Notes under the pieces: generated by a model
What the model saw: only the letters and a program-made list of their open reading frames with translations
Database searches by the model: none
What the model was told of the DNA's origin: nothing
Assembly (NCBI GenBank): GCA_900318795.1
Contig: ONLU01000029.1
Span: 1-38,153, forward strand
Origin: an uncultured Prevotellaceae bacterium
GTDB lineage: Bacteria; Bacteroidota; Bacteroidia; Bacteroidales; Bacteroidaceae
Length of the DNA: 38,153 nt
Direction: 5' to 3'
Shown: one piece after another, positions 1 through 6,830 of the stretch
How positions within the stretch are numbered: position 1 is the stretch's first letter
Layout: every line of letters starts with the position of its first letter
Position numbers and translations under genes: made by a program

Positions 1-213
1 CCAATAACTTTCCTCGATAAGTATTGCCCTGAGCAATTCGAGATTATTGGCCATCCTCATGGCGACTATGGGCTGGAACTTGGTCTTAAGCCATATCCTC
101 GCGAACTAAAAGAACTGAATAAGGGACTTCGTGACGGTGACCTCTATTATATGAAAGACGGCAAGCCCGAACTGCCATATCGTCGAATACTAATCCAAAA
201 AAAGCAAGTATAA
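1..213 (+). CDS. EcoRI-type adenine-specific DNA methyltransferase, C-terminal 70 residues
   Basis: This is an open frame entering from the left edge and ending at TAA 211-213. The visible part begins PITFLDKYCPEQFEIIG, which I recognise as the conserved C-terminal segment of EcoRI-family adenine-specific methyltransferases, and it ends YRRILIQKKQV. The catalytic motif lies outside the window, so I cannot tell whether the enzyme is intact. The family methylates adenine in a short recognition site, which protects host DNA. A lipoprotein gene follows after one base and then a DUF262-HNH nuclease gene, all on the same strand, so this is plausibly the modification half of a restriction-like locus. 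Family assignment rests on the tail only. Confidence 0.7.
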   Translation, partial: PITFLDKYCPEQFEIIGHPHGDYGLELGLKPYPRELKELNKGLRDGDLYYMKDGKPELPYRRILIQKKQV

Positions 214-214
214 T

Positions 215-763
215 ATGATGAAAGGTAATTTAATGCTATTTATGCTGTGTATAACAGCTTGTAACCAAATGCCATCTAACGGATTTGGACAAGGTGGCAA
301 AAATGCCGCACAGTTTGTACGTGAGCAGACCCAAGAATTAAAGAGCGAAATTGAGTCAATTGAAACTACTTTTGAAGATTCGTTGCTGACAGACCGGATA
401 GTTTCCTTTGGACAGATACAATTTGCAAAGGCTGGTACTGATTATTGGGAAGACAAAATTACTAGTGAGCAGTATCAAAATATCATAGATAGTTCGGCTA
501 ATGTTATTCAAGATATTCAATACTCATGGCAATTCAGTAATGTTATAAATGATTCCTTAAAACTACTAAGCAAATATCGTGATAACTGGGCAAAAGTATA
601 TACCGTTACTGTAACAATGAAAAGTGGAATAAAAAAGGATATACGCATTCTCATGGATAAGGATGGAATCACTCCACGAATGACGGAAAAACAGTTTGAG
701 GATGAACTCCAAGATTATGCAATGAAAATGATTCAAGCACAGAAAGATATTCATATTAGATAG
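215..763 (+). CDS. small lipoprotein of unknown function between methyltransferase and DUF262-HNH genes
   Basis: I do not recognise the family. The 182-residue product starts with a short hydrophobic stretch and a lipobox ending at Cys16 (CITAC), so it is probably exported and lipidated. The rest is hydrophilic with predicted helix (QTQELKSEIESIETTFEDS near residues 42-60) and no obvious catalytic motif. The start is one base after the methyltransferase stop; a second Met directly follows at 218 and may be the true start. The stop is 13 bases before the DUF262-HNH start, so all three are probably co-transcribed. An envelope lipoprotein inside a restriction-type operon is unexpected; it may be an unrelated insertion or a real component. 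Confidence 0.6.
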   Translation: MMKGNLMLFMLCITACNQMPSNGFGQGGKNAAQFVREQTQELKSEIESIETTFEDSLLTDRIVSFGQIQFAKAGTDYWEDKITSEQYQNIIDSSANVIQDIQYSWQFSNVINDSLKLLSKYRDNWAKVYTVTVTMKSGIKKDIRILMDKDGITPRMTEKQFEDELQDYAMKMIQAQKDIHIR

Positions 764-776
764 TACTTATAACATA

Positions 777-1937
777 ATGAAGACGCAGATTTGCGATGGG
801 TTTGAATATAACGAGCTGGAGGGAAAAGGCCTTCATGGATTATCAGATCAGTTGACTATCCAGCCGGCCTACCAGCGTAACTACATCTATGCTGATGGCA
901 AACGCGATGTGGCTGTGATAGAATCGGTACTGAAAGGCTATCCGTTGGGACTTATCTATTTTAACCGAAACAAGGATCATGACCCTACAGAAACCGAACT
1001 TGAAGTGCTCGATGGTCAGCAGCGTATTACGTCACTTGGTCGTTTTGTAAAAAACAAGTTTGCCGTAAAGATAAACGGCCTGGAACAAATATTCGACGGC
1101 CTGGATGAAGGACTTCAGCAGAAGATTCTCAAGACGAAACTATTGGTTTATATCTGCGAAGGCGAAGGTGAACATGCAGAGGAAGAAATCAAAGAATGGT
1201 TTAAGACTATCAACATTGCGGGCATTCCACTCAATCACCAGGAAGAGTTGAACGCCATCTACAGTGGTCCGTTTGTTTCTGCATGCAAGGCTGAATTCTC
1301 AAATTCGCAGAATGCGAACATTCAGAAATGGGAATCGTATGTGAAGGGGCCTGCTAATCGTCAGCAGTTCTTGGCAACAGCTCTTGAATGGGTGAGCAAA
1401 GGTAACGTAGATGGTTACATGTCCGCTCATCGCCGCGATGAGAACATCAACGAGATTAAGACCTATTTCAACACAGTCATAGACTGGGCAGATAGCAAGT
1501 TCGATGATGTCTATGACGAAATGCAAGGCTTGAACTGGGGCGAACTCTATGAGCGTTTCCACCACTTGCCGTTGAACCACTCTGAATTGTCGGCAAAGGT
1601 TCTGGAACTGATGCATGATGACTACGTGACTAACCGACGCGGCATCTTTGAGTATGTGCTCGGCGGTTGTCAGGATACAAAGCTGTTGAACGTCCGCCTG
1701 TTTGACAAGCCTACCATGCGCAAGGTATATCATGAGCAGACGGAGATAGCAAAAGCTAAGGGCATAAGCAACTGCCCCTATTGTGCAGAAGGACATGAGT
1801 CCAATCGCTATCGCATCTGGAAAATGGAAGAGATGGATGCCGACCATGTGACCGCTTGGAGTAAGGGTGGGACAACGAGTATCGAGAATTGCCAGATGTT
1901 ATGCAAAACGCATAATAGAATGAAAGGAAATAGATAA
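777..1937 (+). CDS. DUF262 domain protein with C-terminal HNH nuclease
   Basis: The 386-residue protein has two parts. The N-terminal DUF262 (GmrSD/ParB-like) domain shows QPAYQR at 29-34 and LDGQQR at 78-83, the hallmark nucleotide-handling motif of the family. The C-terminal HNH nuclease has CPYC at 333-336, DADH at 354-357, then NCQMLCKTHNRMKGNR at the end, supplying zinc-binding Cys pairs and the His/Asn of the ββα-metal site. DUF262-HNH proteins cut foreign or modified DNA in known systems such as GmrSD-type enzymes and BrxU. Because an EcoRI-type methyltransferase lies upstream, I infer it is the nuclease of a restriction-like defence. It may read unmodified rather than modified DNA; the sequence does not settle this. 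Confidence 0.85.
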   Translation: MKTQICDGFEYNELEGKGLHGLSDQLTIQPAYQRNYIYADGKRDVAVIESVLKGYPLGLIYFNRNKDHDPTETELEVLDGQQRITSLGRFVKNKFAVKINGLEQIFDGLDEGLQQKILKTKLLVYICEGEGEHAEEEIKEWFKTINIAGIPLNHQEELNAIYSGPFVSACKAEFSNSQNANIQKWESYVKGPANRQQFLATALEWVSKGNVDGYMSAHRRDENINEIKTYFNTVIDWADSKFDDVYDEMQGLNWGELYERFHHLPLNHSELSAKVLELMHDDYVTNRRGIFEYVLGGCQDTKLLNVRLFDKPTMRKVYHEQTEIAKAKGISNCPYCAEGHESNRYRIWKMEEMDADHVTAWSKGGTTSIENCQMLCKTHNRMKGNR

Positions 1938-2039
1938 CATATATAACCATGGCACGAGGCAAAGTAATAACAACACATTTGCGGACGGGCGACCCCATGC
2001 ACAGGGGGTTCCACTGTGCACTCGAAGAGTAATTCTGCC

Positions 2040-2065
2040 CCCCTGCCAAGAGCAGACGGCAGGGG
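2040..2065 (-). terminator. GC-rich hairpin downstream of 85-aa ORF copy 1
   Basis: CCCCTGCC (2040-2047) pairs perfectly with GGCAGGGG (2058-2065) around a 10-base loop. It sits 20 bases after the stop of the leftward 85-aa ORF. There is no U-tract, so it may be a processing or stabilising hairpin rather than an intrinsic terminator. In the minus-strand transcript the loop contains CTGCTCTT, complementary to the ORF's own leader. Confidence 0.5.
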
Positions 2066-2084
2066 CAGAGTACATTAGAAGGTA

Positions 2085-2342
2085 TTACCCGATGGCAATT
2101 AACTTGTTGTCGGGTAAGTCATATCTGACAGAATGTGCGAAAGAGGTGGTTTTGCCATCACTAACGGCTGTAATGTCGATGCCGCGACGTCGGAACTCGT
2201 CGATGAGTGCCTGATCATGATAGGCACGCATACTGGACCAGCCTCGGTTTTGCACCTGGGAATTGAAGATGTTTACTAACTCGGGAATCTGCATGTCTGC
2301 GAACTGCAGGGCATACTTGGTGTAATAAATGTGTTGTTGCAT
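2085..2342 (-). CDS. 85-residue protein of unknown function, copy 1
   Basis: The family is not recognised. The product starts MQQHIYYTKYALQFADMQIP and ends with DLPDNKLIAIG; there is no signal peptide or membrane segment. A second copy at 3730-3987 differs by three residues (N/T and I/V near 39-40, R/Q near 69), and several other base changes between the copies are synonymous, which argues for a translated gene. The start chosen is the Met shared by both copies; longer open frames differ between copies and run into the leader. The gene is read leftward from a -7 box at 2469-2476 through a ~125-base leader containing a conserved hairpin. It diverges from the adjacent toxin-like cassette. Confidence 0.6.
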   Translation of the reverse strand: MQQHIYYTKYALQFADMQIPELVNIFNSQVQNRGWSSMRAYHDQALIDEFRRRGIDITAVSDGKTTSFAHSVRYDLPDNKLIAIG

Positions 2343-2426
2343 AACTTGGAATGTTTTTTGAAGTTTATAAATGTTTCTTCCACATCGTACCTTGACCACC
2401 GTGGTTTTCCAAAAACCCGGTTGGCG

Positions 2427-2476
2427 AGTCCGCTCCTGTATGAGCGACTGCTCTTGATGCTTCTGGTGCAAAGATA
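2427..2476 (-). promoter_or_regulatory. promoter and structured leader of 85-aa ORF copy 1
   Basis: On the minus strand TATCTTTG at 2469-2476 fits the Bacteroidota -7 consensus TAnnTTTG; no TTTG lies at the usual upstream distance. The leader then forms a hairpin at 2427-2449 (AGTCGCTC with GAGCGGACT, one bulged G). Next to it lies CAAGAGCAG (2448-2456), complementary to the loop of the 3' hairpin at 2048-2057. The same arrangement occurs in copy 2 although the flanking leader sequence has diverged. Confidence 0.55.
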
Positions 2477-2549
2477 CAAAGAAAAAGCATTTTCTCCTGC
2501 TTTTCGTAAGTTTAACGGGGAAAGCAGACAATAATTAAAAAAGAATTTG

Positions 2550-2557
2550 TAACTTTG
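2550..2557 (+). promoter_or_regulatory. -7 promoter box for the DUF3791/DUF3990 cassette
   Basis: TAACTTTG fits the Bacteroidota -7 consensus exactly and lies 25 bases before the ATG at 2583. No good TTTG is present 19-20 bases upstream. Confidence 0.6.
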
Positions 2558-2582
2558 CGGCAAAAATCAAACAACGACGATT

Positions 2583-2804
2583 ATGGCCGCATCTGTTCTT
2601 AATAAGATAGAGTACCTCGTCCTGCTCGTGGCAGCCTTTGCCACTCAGAGCAAGATTAGCGAGTCCGAAGCCTACCGTTATCTCAGCCGCTATGGCGCAC
2701 TGGCTCTCTGCGACAAGCATTACGGCATCATGCACACGCTCTCGCTCGAAGAGAATCTCCAGACGCTACGGGATTATTGCCACAGGAAAGGAGGTACGCT
2801 ATGA
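2583..2804 (+). CDS. DUF3791 family protein, first gene of toxin-antitoxin-like cassette
   Basis: The 73-residue protein resembles the small DUF3791 family: a helical N-terminus (VLNKIEYLVLLVAAFATQSK), then SEAYRYLSRYG around 28-38, and HYGIMHTLSLEE in the last third. DUF3791 genes are commonly found directly before DUF3990 genes, as here. The role is likely that of a partner or antitoxin, but this is inferred from position only. Its stop overlaps the next start in an ATGA (2801-2804), so translation of the pair is probably coupled. Confidence 0.7.
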   Translation: MAASVLNKIEYLVLLVAAFATQSKISESEAYRYLSRYGALALCDKHYGIMHTLSLEENLQTLRDYCHRKGGTL

Positions 2805-3271
2805 CACTATACCACGGCTCCACCATTGACATCCCTTGCATTGACCTCTCCCTGTCGAAACCCAACAAGGACTTCGGTCGAGCCTTCTACCTTTCCGACG
2901 ACCGTCAACAGGCACTGGAGATGGCACAGTTCCGCGCCGAATTCGAGGAGACCGAGCCTGTGGTCAACGTCTATGAGTTCAACGAGGCTCTCTTCCAACA
3001 ATTCCGTTACAAACGCTTCGAAGCCTACACCGAGGAGTGGGCGCATTTCGTCTATGACCACCGCACCGAACCACACGGTAGGACACTCCACGACTACGAC
3101 ATTGTTTATGGACCCATCGCTAACGACCGCATCGGTGCACAGATTGCCCGTTACAAGCAAGGCTACATCACCTTTAACGAGTTTCTTCACCGCATCCAGT
3201 ACATCAAAGGCATCACCTTCCAATACGCCTTCTGCACCCAGCGGGCTATTGACAAACTGACAAAGGTATGA
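2801..3271 (+). CDS. DUF3990 protein, ADP-ribosyltransferase-fold toxin candidate
   Basis: The 156-residue protein fits DUF3990, a family placed in the ADP-ribosyltransferase (ART) superfamily. Visible motifs are YHGS at 4-7 (ART His region), DFGRAFYLS at 24-32, EEWAHFVYDHR near 78-88 and YDIVYGPIANDR at 99-110, with QYAFCT near the end where ARTs carry their third active-site residue (here Gln rather than Glu). I chose the ATG at 2801 because a strong AGGAGG lies upstream and the start overlaps the DUF3791 stop; an upstream in-frame ATG at 2777 lacks these. It probably modifies a cellular target with NAD-derived ADP-ribose, restrained by one or both small neighbours. Confidence 0.75.
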   Translation: MTLYHGSTIDIPCIDLSLSKPNKDFGRAFYLSDDRQQALEMAQFRAEFEETEPVVNVYEFNEALFQQFRYKRFEAYTEEWAHFVYDHRTEPHGRTLHDYDIVYGPIANDRIGAQIARYKQGYITFNEFLHRIQYIKGITFQYAFCTQRAIDKLTKV

Positions 3272-3492
3272 ACGTATCTCAGGCAGAATTCCAGAACATG
3301 AAGGAGGAGATTGTGAAGGATCTCATCGCCCGTCTGATGGACGAGCGTGGTCTCACGATGCAGCAGGCTTTCGATGCCGTCTATACCTCGCGCCTCTTTC
3401 TGAAGCTCAACAACCCCAAAACCGGACTATATTTCCAAAGTTCAGGTTATGTGTATAGCTTCCTCGATAGCGAACTGAAGAGAGAAGTGTGA
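3268..3492 (+). CDS. 74-aa protein, third gene of DUF3791/DUF3990 cassette
   Basis: This small soluble protein begins MNVSQAEFQNMKEEIVKDL and has LTMQQAFDAVYTS in the middle and TGLYFQSSGYVYSFLDSEL at the end. I recognise the pattern from three-gene cassettes in which it follows DUF3990, but cannot name its family. The start overlaps the DUF3990 stop by ATGA (3268-3271), the second such overlap in the set, so the three genes behave as one coupled operon. It may be an antitoxin or accessory partner. No DNA-binding motif is evident. Confidence 0.65.
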   Translation: MNVSQAEFQNMKEEIVKDLIARLMDERGLTMQQAFDAVYTSRLFLKLNNPKTGLYFQSSGYVYSFLDSELKREV

Positions 3493-3586
3493 AGAGAGCA
3501 ACGAGGGATATGGCAGTGCCAACTACAGTTTATACGGACAGACTAACACAAACCGTGTTCGAGCCTGTTATTGCGTATTATTTTGT

Positions 3587-3668
3587 CTAAGGAGTTAAGG
3601 AGGAAGAGGAGATTATTCCGGCGGAATCATTGGCGAAGCCGAACTCCTTAGGCTCCCTGGCTCCTTAG
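3587..3668. repeat. nested inverted repeat between the cassette and repeat copy 2
   Basis: CTAAGGAGTT (3587-3596) pairs perfectly with AACTCCTTAG (3642-3651); a smaller palindrome ATTCC-GGC-GGAAT (3615-3627) lies within, and CTCCTTAG recurs at 3661-3668. It follows the last cassette gene by about 95 bases and could end transcription or be a degenerate intergenic repeat. No U-tract follows. Confidence 0.45.
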
Positions 3669-3685
3669 AATATATTCTTCTGAGG

Positions 3686-4162
3686 CCCTGCCAAGAGCAG
3701 ACGGCAGGGGCAGAGTATATTGAATTGGATTACCCGATGGCAATTAACTTGTTGTCGGGTAAGTCATATCTGACAGAATGTGCGAAAGAGGTGGTTTTGC
3801 CATCACTAACGGCTGTAATATCGATGCCGCGACGTTGGAACTCGTCGATGAGTGCTTGGTCATGATAGGCACGCATACTGGACCAGCCTCGGTTTTGCAC
3901 TTGGGAATTGAATACTGTTACTAACTCGGGAATCTGCATGTCTGCGAACTGCAGGGCATACTTGGTGTAATAAATGTGTTGTTGCATAACTTTTTGTTTT
4001 TTGAAGTGAATAAATCTCCCACATCGTACTGACCACCGTGGCGCTTATGCTATAGCTCGGTTGGGCTATTGCCCTTCCTCTCTCGCTGCTCGCTCGGTTG
4101 GCGAGTCCGCTCCTGTATGAGCGACTGCTCTTGATGCTTCTGGTGCAAAGATACAAAGAAAA
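3686..4162. repeat. direct repeat copy 2 carrying the 85-aa ORF
   Basis: Second copy of the unit at 2041-2485, same orientation. It begins with the hairpin at 3686-3709 and ends just past the promoter at 4146-4153. Compared with copy 1, the leader holds extra sequence at about 4040-4095 that is rich in short inverted segments, while the promoter-proximal part from 4096 on is unchanged. Confidence 0.85.
3730..3987 (-). CDS. 85-residue protein of unknown function, copy 2
   Basis: Paralogue of the product at 2085-2342 with 82 of 85 residues the same. Family unknown. Shared features are HIYYTKYALQFADMQIPEL at the N-terminus and SSMRAYHDQALIDEF in the middle. The gene is read leftward from the -7 box TATCTTTG at 4146-4153, across a leader of about 155 bases, toward the toxin-like cassette, and ends at the GC-rich hairpin 3686-3709. 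Because most base differences between the copies are silent, both copies have probably been under protein-level constraint since duplication. Confidence 0.6.
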   Translation of the reverse strand: MQQHIYYTKYALQFADMQIPELVTVFNSQVQNRGWSSMRAYHDQALIDEFQRRGIDITAVSDGKTTSFAHSVRYDLPDNKLIAIG

Positions 4163-4414
4163 GTCTATATCTCCAAATAATCTGATGAGATATTGCAAAA
4201 TTGACTTCGTCGATAATGCCAACGCTCGGCATAATTGATGCATTGCAACGCCACACTCTGCACCTTCAGGTCAGAGAAGCATCATTTTGCACTCACTTAT
4301 TGCATTATTGCATTGCATTGTTTTTCTCGATAAGGGGCAGGTTTTACCGTGGCATTTACCCTTATTTTATTCGGAATATTATTAACAATAATTAGTAAAA
4401 TAATGGCGGAAATA

Positions 4415-4446
4415 TTTGGTGGTTTCGATTATTTTTAGTACCTTTG
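4415..4446 (+). promoter_or_regulatory. promoter of the HU-like pseudogene; gene-free stretch 4163-4518
   Basis: TTTG (4415-4418), 20 bases, then TACCTTTG (4439-4446) is a full-consensus Bacteroidota promoter, 72 bases before the ATG at 4519. The rest of the 356-base gene-free stretch 4163-4518 is AT-rich and includes an ATTGCATT-type tandem run near 4298-4320; I see no gene in it. Confidence 0.8.
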
Positions 4447-4518
4447 TAATTGTAATAGAGATCAAGAAAGGCAGGAGAGTCCTGACCTGGATTTTGTTTA
4501 ACTTAATATTCTAATACC

Positions 4519-4969
4519 ATGAGTAAAATTCTTTACGAAGTGTACAAGAACGACATCAAGGACTCTGAGTCCGTGATGTACGGCAAGTACTACGCACGCC
4601 TGAAGAGCATCGAGACGATGTCGATGGCGAGGATGGCGAAGCACATCAGCGAGCACGGCTCGGTGGAAGGCGCTGCACATCCGCTTCCTGCCCGACCAGG
4701 TTGCCGAGGACAACATCTCGAGCCGGGAGTTCATCAAGAAGGCTGAGTTCGTCAACGTCAAGACGCTGATGTCTAGCACCGACGAGGAGGCTTCCTCTGC
4801 CTCGAACACCGGGAACACCAGTACCGGGGGCAACACCAGCAACACCGGTTCTAACACGGGCGGAGGCTCGAACACGGGTGGTGGCTCGACGGGTGACAAC
4901 ACGGGCAACACCGGAACTGGCGGTGACGACTACCACGACCCGGACGGTGGCACCAACTCGGACGAGTAG
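4519..4969 (+). pseudogene. HU/IHF-like DNA-binding protein, internally deleted and frameshifted
   Basis: The reading frame from ATG 4519 gives MSKILYEVYKNDIKDSE and ends near ...AKHISEHGSV (codon at 4663), the usual N-terminal third of the Bacteroidales HU-like family. From about 4667 the homology continues in the +1 frame: ALHIRFLPDQ, then ISSREFIKKAEFVNVKTL, then an Asn/Thr/Gly/Ser-rich tail (about 60 residues) to TAG 4967-4969. Family members carry roughly 60 residues between these blocks (the DNA-binding β-arm region and a GLGTFY motif), which are missing here, so a deletion has joined the two ends out of frame. The promoter and terminator are both intact, suggesting recent loss. A sequencing or assembly error remains possible. 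Confidence 0.75.
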
Positions 4970-4974
4970 TGATT

Positions 4975-5007
4975 TCTTTGGGGGGCAACCCCCAAAGATT
5001 TTTTTTT
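4975..5007 (+). terminator. intrinsic terminator after the HU-like pseudogene
   Basis: TCTTTGGGGG (4975-4984) pairs perfectly with CCCCCAAAGA (4989-4998) around a GCAA tetraloop of the stable GNRA type, followed by nine T's. It is the clearest rightward terminator in the window. The stem may also stop the leftward cobalamin operon that ends at 5046. Confidence 0.9.
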
Positions 5008-5045
5008 GACTTCGCCGAGAGCGTATTTTCCGTGTTTTATTCAAG

Positions 5046-6830
5046 TCATGACGTCGGGTCACCCTGGCGGAAGAGGTGGGTGAAGTGCTTGGAGTAGAGT
5101 TCGGAGAGTCCCTGGCGGTTGTCAATGGCTTCGCCGACGACGAGCATGGTGGTGAGCGTCAGGTGGTTGTCATGGACTATGCGGGCGAGGTCTTTCAGCT
5201 GACCACGATATATCCGCTGGTCGGGCCATGTCAGATGGTAGCACGCAGCGACGGGCGTGTCCCCGGGGTACTCCTGCAGGAGTTCGCGCTGCACGTCGTC
5301 GACAATGGCAGCCGAGAGGAATATGCACATGGTGGACTGGCTGCGGGCCAGCAGGTGCAGCTGCTCCCGCTCGGGCATGGGTGTGCGCCCCTCGCCGCGG
5401 GTGAGGATGATGGTCTGGGTACGCTCGGGAATGGTGAACTGCGACTGCAATTCGGCAGCAGCGGCCAGGAAGGAAGAGATGCCAGGCGTGATGTGGTACG
5501 TCATGCCTTCGCGGTCGAAGAACTGCATCTGCTCCTGAATAGCCCCGAAGATGCACGGGTCGCCGGTGTGCAGACGGACTATGAAGTGTCCGCGGTCGTA
5601 GTGCTCCTTCATGAGCTGGCACTGCTCCTCCAGCGTCATGTCGGCCGACGAGCGTACGACGGCTCCAGGCTTATGGCACGCGGTGAGCGCCTTGGGCACC
5701 AGCGAACCGGCATAGAGTATGAGGTCGGCCCGCTCCAGCATCCGACGCCCCCGGACGCTGATGAGTTCCGGATCGCCAGGCCCGGCACCGACTATCTCGA
5801 CATGCCCTTCCTGCCGGCGCAGATGCTTGTAGTCGATGGCCAGTGCTGCCGTCCAGTTCTTGCCTTTCACCTTGGGGACAATCAGTTTGCCGTGATGGGA
5901 ACCCAGGATGGCTGCTGCCTCGCAGACGCTGGGCGTCCCCACATGCCTGGCCACCACGTCGCTGGGATTCGGGACGTCGACAGCAGCCAGTTGTTCGGCA
6001 GTAAAGAATTCCACCTGTTCATCATATTCTTCAATCAGCATCTCGCAGAATTCCTCGTCCTCCTTCACGTCGATGGTACAATAGCGATGGGCGCAGGGCA
6101 GCACGCCATGCCGCGCCAGCGCTTCGTCTATCTCGTCGTAGATGCGTTCGTAATCGTCGGGATGCTGAGCCAGTCCAAACCCGATGGTTCCCACCATGGG
6201 TACGAAGTGAAGCTCCAGCATGCCGTCGGGGGCACTGCGGTTGAAGGGCGACACGATGATCAGCAGCTCGTATTTCCGTGGGTCGGCCTCGCTGATGTCG
6301 CCGATGATGGTGACATGGTCCGGCCGGGTAGCCTCCAGATAGTCCGTACCCTCGTCGCGGGCCTCCAACAGGAGAGCCGTCGATTTCTTGTTGACAAAGG
6401 CAAAGATGCAATCGTTCATGTCGTCCATGTCGCTGGCGACGGGCCAGTCGAAGCGCTCGCTCAAGGTGTCGAGTGCCCACAGTCCGGCATTGTCGCTCTG
6501 GGTAGTAATCACTTCGCGGGCTCCTGTCACAGCGGCTATCTGCCGCGTCAGTTCGTTGGCCCCGCCGATGTGTCCCGAGAGCACGGAGATGACATTCCGG
6601 CCCATGCTGTCCATGCACACCACGGCAGGGTCGCTGTGCTTGTCCTCCACATACGGTGCAATGGTTCGTACGCAGATGCCCATGGCTCCGATGAAGACAA
6701 AGGCGTCGTACTCGGTCCACTGTCGGCCCACGTCTGCGCGTTGGATGACGGTGGCGCTGAGTTCTCGCTTCAAGGTGTCGGCCACTTGCTTGCCGGCGTC
6801 GCTGATGGGGATGATGGCTATCTTTTGCAT
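5046..6830 (-). CDS. cobM: CbiG-CobM fusion: cobalt-precorrin-5A hydrolase / precorrin-4 C11-methyltransferase
   Basis: The 594-residue protein fuses two steps of corrin-ring building. Residues 1-200 are the CbiG N-terminal part (SGHIGGANEL at 85-94, QSDNAG at 111-116), and about 208-333 the CbiG C-terminal part (HVGTPSVCEAAAILG at 296-310, LIVPKVKG at 316-323); CbiG opens the δ-lactone and releases acetaldehyde. From 341 comes the SAM-dependent CobM/CbiF domain with VGAGPGDPELI at 347-357, GDPCIFGAI at 423-431 and ITPGISSFLAAAA at 447-459. Such a fusion is known in Bacteroidales. The start overlaps the cobL stop by 13 bases, so it is the last gene of the operon. The cytoplasmic product acts after CobJ. 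Confidence 0.9.
   Translation of the reverse strand: MQKIAIIPISDAGKQVADTLKRELSATVIQRADVGRQWTEYDAFVFIGAMGICVRTIAPYVEDKHSDPAVVCMDSMGRNVISVLSGHIGGANELTRQIAAVTGAREVITTQSDNAGLWALDTLSERFDWPVASDMDDMNDCIFAFVNKKSTALLLEARDEGTDYLEATRPDHVTIIGDISEADPRKYELLIIVSPFNRSAPDGMLELHFVPMVGTIGFGLAQHPDDYERIYDEIDEALARHGVLPCAHRYCTIDVKEDEEFCEMLIEEYDEQVEFFTAEQLAAVDVPNPSDVVARHVGTPSVCEAAAILGSHHGKLIVPKVKGKNWTAALAIDYKHLRRQEGHVEIVGAGPGDPELISVRGRRMLERADLILYAGSLVPKALTACHKPGAVVRSSADMTLEEQCQLMKEHYDRGHFIVRLHTGDPCIFGAIQEQMQFFDREGMTYHITPGISSFLAAAAELQSQFTIPERTQTIILTRGEGRTPMPEREQLHLLARSQSTMCIFLSAAIVDDVQRELLQEYPGDTPVAACYHLTWPDQRIYRGQLKDLARIVHDNHLTLTTMLVVGEAIDNRQGLSELYSKHFTHLFRQGDPTS

Larger units (their letters stand above)
2041..2485. 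repeat. direct repeat copy 1 carrying the 85-aa ORF, leader and terminator hairpin
   Basis: This stretch matches 3686-4162 in the same orientation from the hairpin at the left (CCCTGCC...GGCAGGG) through the leftward ORF to a promoter (TATCTTTG on the minus strand, 2469-2476). The match ends right after the promoter in the run caaagatacaaagaaaa. The ORF part is nearly identical. The leader differs by about 40 bases between the copies, but the segment around 2421-2485 is invariant. Copies 1 and 2 bracket the DUF3791/DUF3990 cassette. I saw no transposase or target-site duplication. Confidence 0.85.

Noticed and set aside
1949-2032. 27-codon ORF just after the DUF262-HNH gene (MARGKVITTHLRTGD...)
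   Set aside because: Too short, without a family or clear ribosome site; could be chance.
4298-4320. ATTGCATT-like tandem run as a possible CRISPR or satellite
   Set aside because: Only a few irregular short copies, no spacers of constant length.
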